In this document: in pieces, positions 64,000 through 64,000 of the stretch
Numbering within the stretch: the stretch's first letter is position 1
Layout: the number at the start of each line of letters is the position of its first letter
Source: Lentilactobacillus parabuchneri DSM 5707 = NBRC 107865
Lineage (GTDB): Bacteria > Bacillota > Bacilli > Lactobacillales > Lactobacillaceae
Assembly (NCBI RefSeq): GCF_001435315.1
Contig: NZ_AZGK01000002.1
Location: 262,763-326,762, forward strand
Reading direction: 5' to 3'
Length of the DNA stretch: 64,000 nt
Notes under the pieces: generated by a model
Told to the model about the DNA's origin: nothing
Database searches by the model: none
What the model saw: the letters and a program-made list of their open reading frames with translations, nothing else
Program-made: the position numbers and the translations under genes

Positions 64000-64000
64000 T

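Overview
The window reads as a chromosomal segment of a low-GC Gram-positive lactic acid bacterium, most likely a heterofermentative lactobacillus of the buchneri group (Lentilactobacillus). The evidence is an AT-rich genome with AGGAGG-type ribosome sites, CcpA cre boxes before many catabolic genes, an acetolactate synthase/decarboxylase pair, LplA-type lipoate ligase, a type I-E CRISPR system with a Cas2-exonuclease fusion, and a formate dehydrogenase with a Gln at the cofactor-discriminating position, as known for Lactobacillus buchneri. The genus is an inference; no database search was possible.

Layout. 1-2 kb: the end of a hydroxyacyl-CoA dehydrogenase, a tautomerase, and a cre-controlled formate dehydrogenase. 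2-8.6 kb: two divergent operons around LacI-type operators. On one side lie a permease, a beta-propeller lactonase and a LacI regulator; on the other a TIM-barrel isomerase, a KduD-like SDR, a 2-hydroxyacid dehydrogenase and a small unknown protein. Together they look like a sugar-acid pathway of unknown substrate. 8.6-10.4 kb: an IS1182-family element inserted inside a palindrome. 10.6-10.9 kb: CRISPR array 1. 11-14 kb: alsS-alsD (acetoin synthesis), divergent from a MarR regulator with two matched operators.

14.2-30.4 kb is a pectin / rhamnogalacturonan island. It has a cytoplasmic GH28 hydrolase, a GPH transporter, GH105 and GH88 unsaturated-uronyl hydrolases, a sugar epimerase, uxaE and uxaC for galacturonate, a LacI regulator, and the operon kduI-kduD-kdgK-kdgA, which takes unsaturated uronate to pyruvate and glyceraldehyde 3-phosphate. 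An IclR regulator has inverted-repeat sites before three units. uxuA and uxuB are not in the window. 31-34 kb: an NmrA-type oxidoreductase divergent from a LysR regulator, then two decayed genes (nucleoside hydrolase and a LacI regulator). 34.2-36.7 kb: a lipoate-protein ligase overlapping an atypical fumarase/PurB-superfamily lyase.

36.8-50.6 kb is the CRISPR region. It has arrays 2, 3 and 5, a decayed array 4 and the full type I-E set cas3-casA-casB-cas7-cas5-cas6e-cas1-cas2/DEDDh. An alpha/beta hydrolase and an unknown 422-aa protein followed by two tiny membrane ORFs sit between the arrays. All four intact arrays share a leader motif at a nearly fixed distance (59-61 bp) from the first repeat; for array 5 this motif lies inside the end of cas2.

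50.7-61.6 kb is an amide/peptide-use region: a secreted amidase, a membrane transporter, two tandem amidohydrolases, an M20 dipeptidase, an S9 peptidase and an OppA lipoprotein. Upstream of oppA is a 25-codon leader ORF rich in Ile/Leu/Val codons, then a strong terminator and a possible antiterminator. I read this as a ribosome-mediated attenuator tying peptide uptake to branched-chain amino acid supply; it is the most interesting new regulatory device here. 62-64 kb: ribokinase and a DUF4432 sugar-epimerase-like gene behind another cre.
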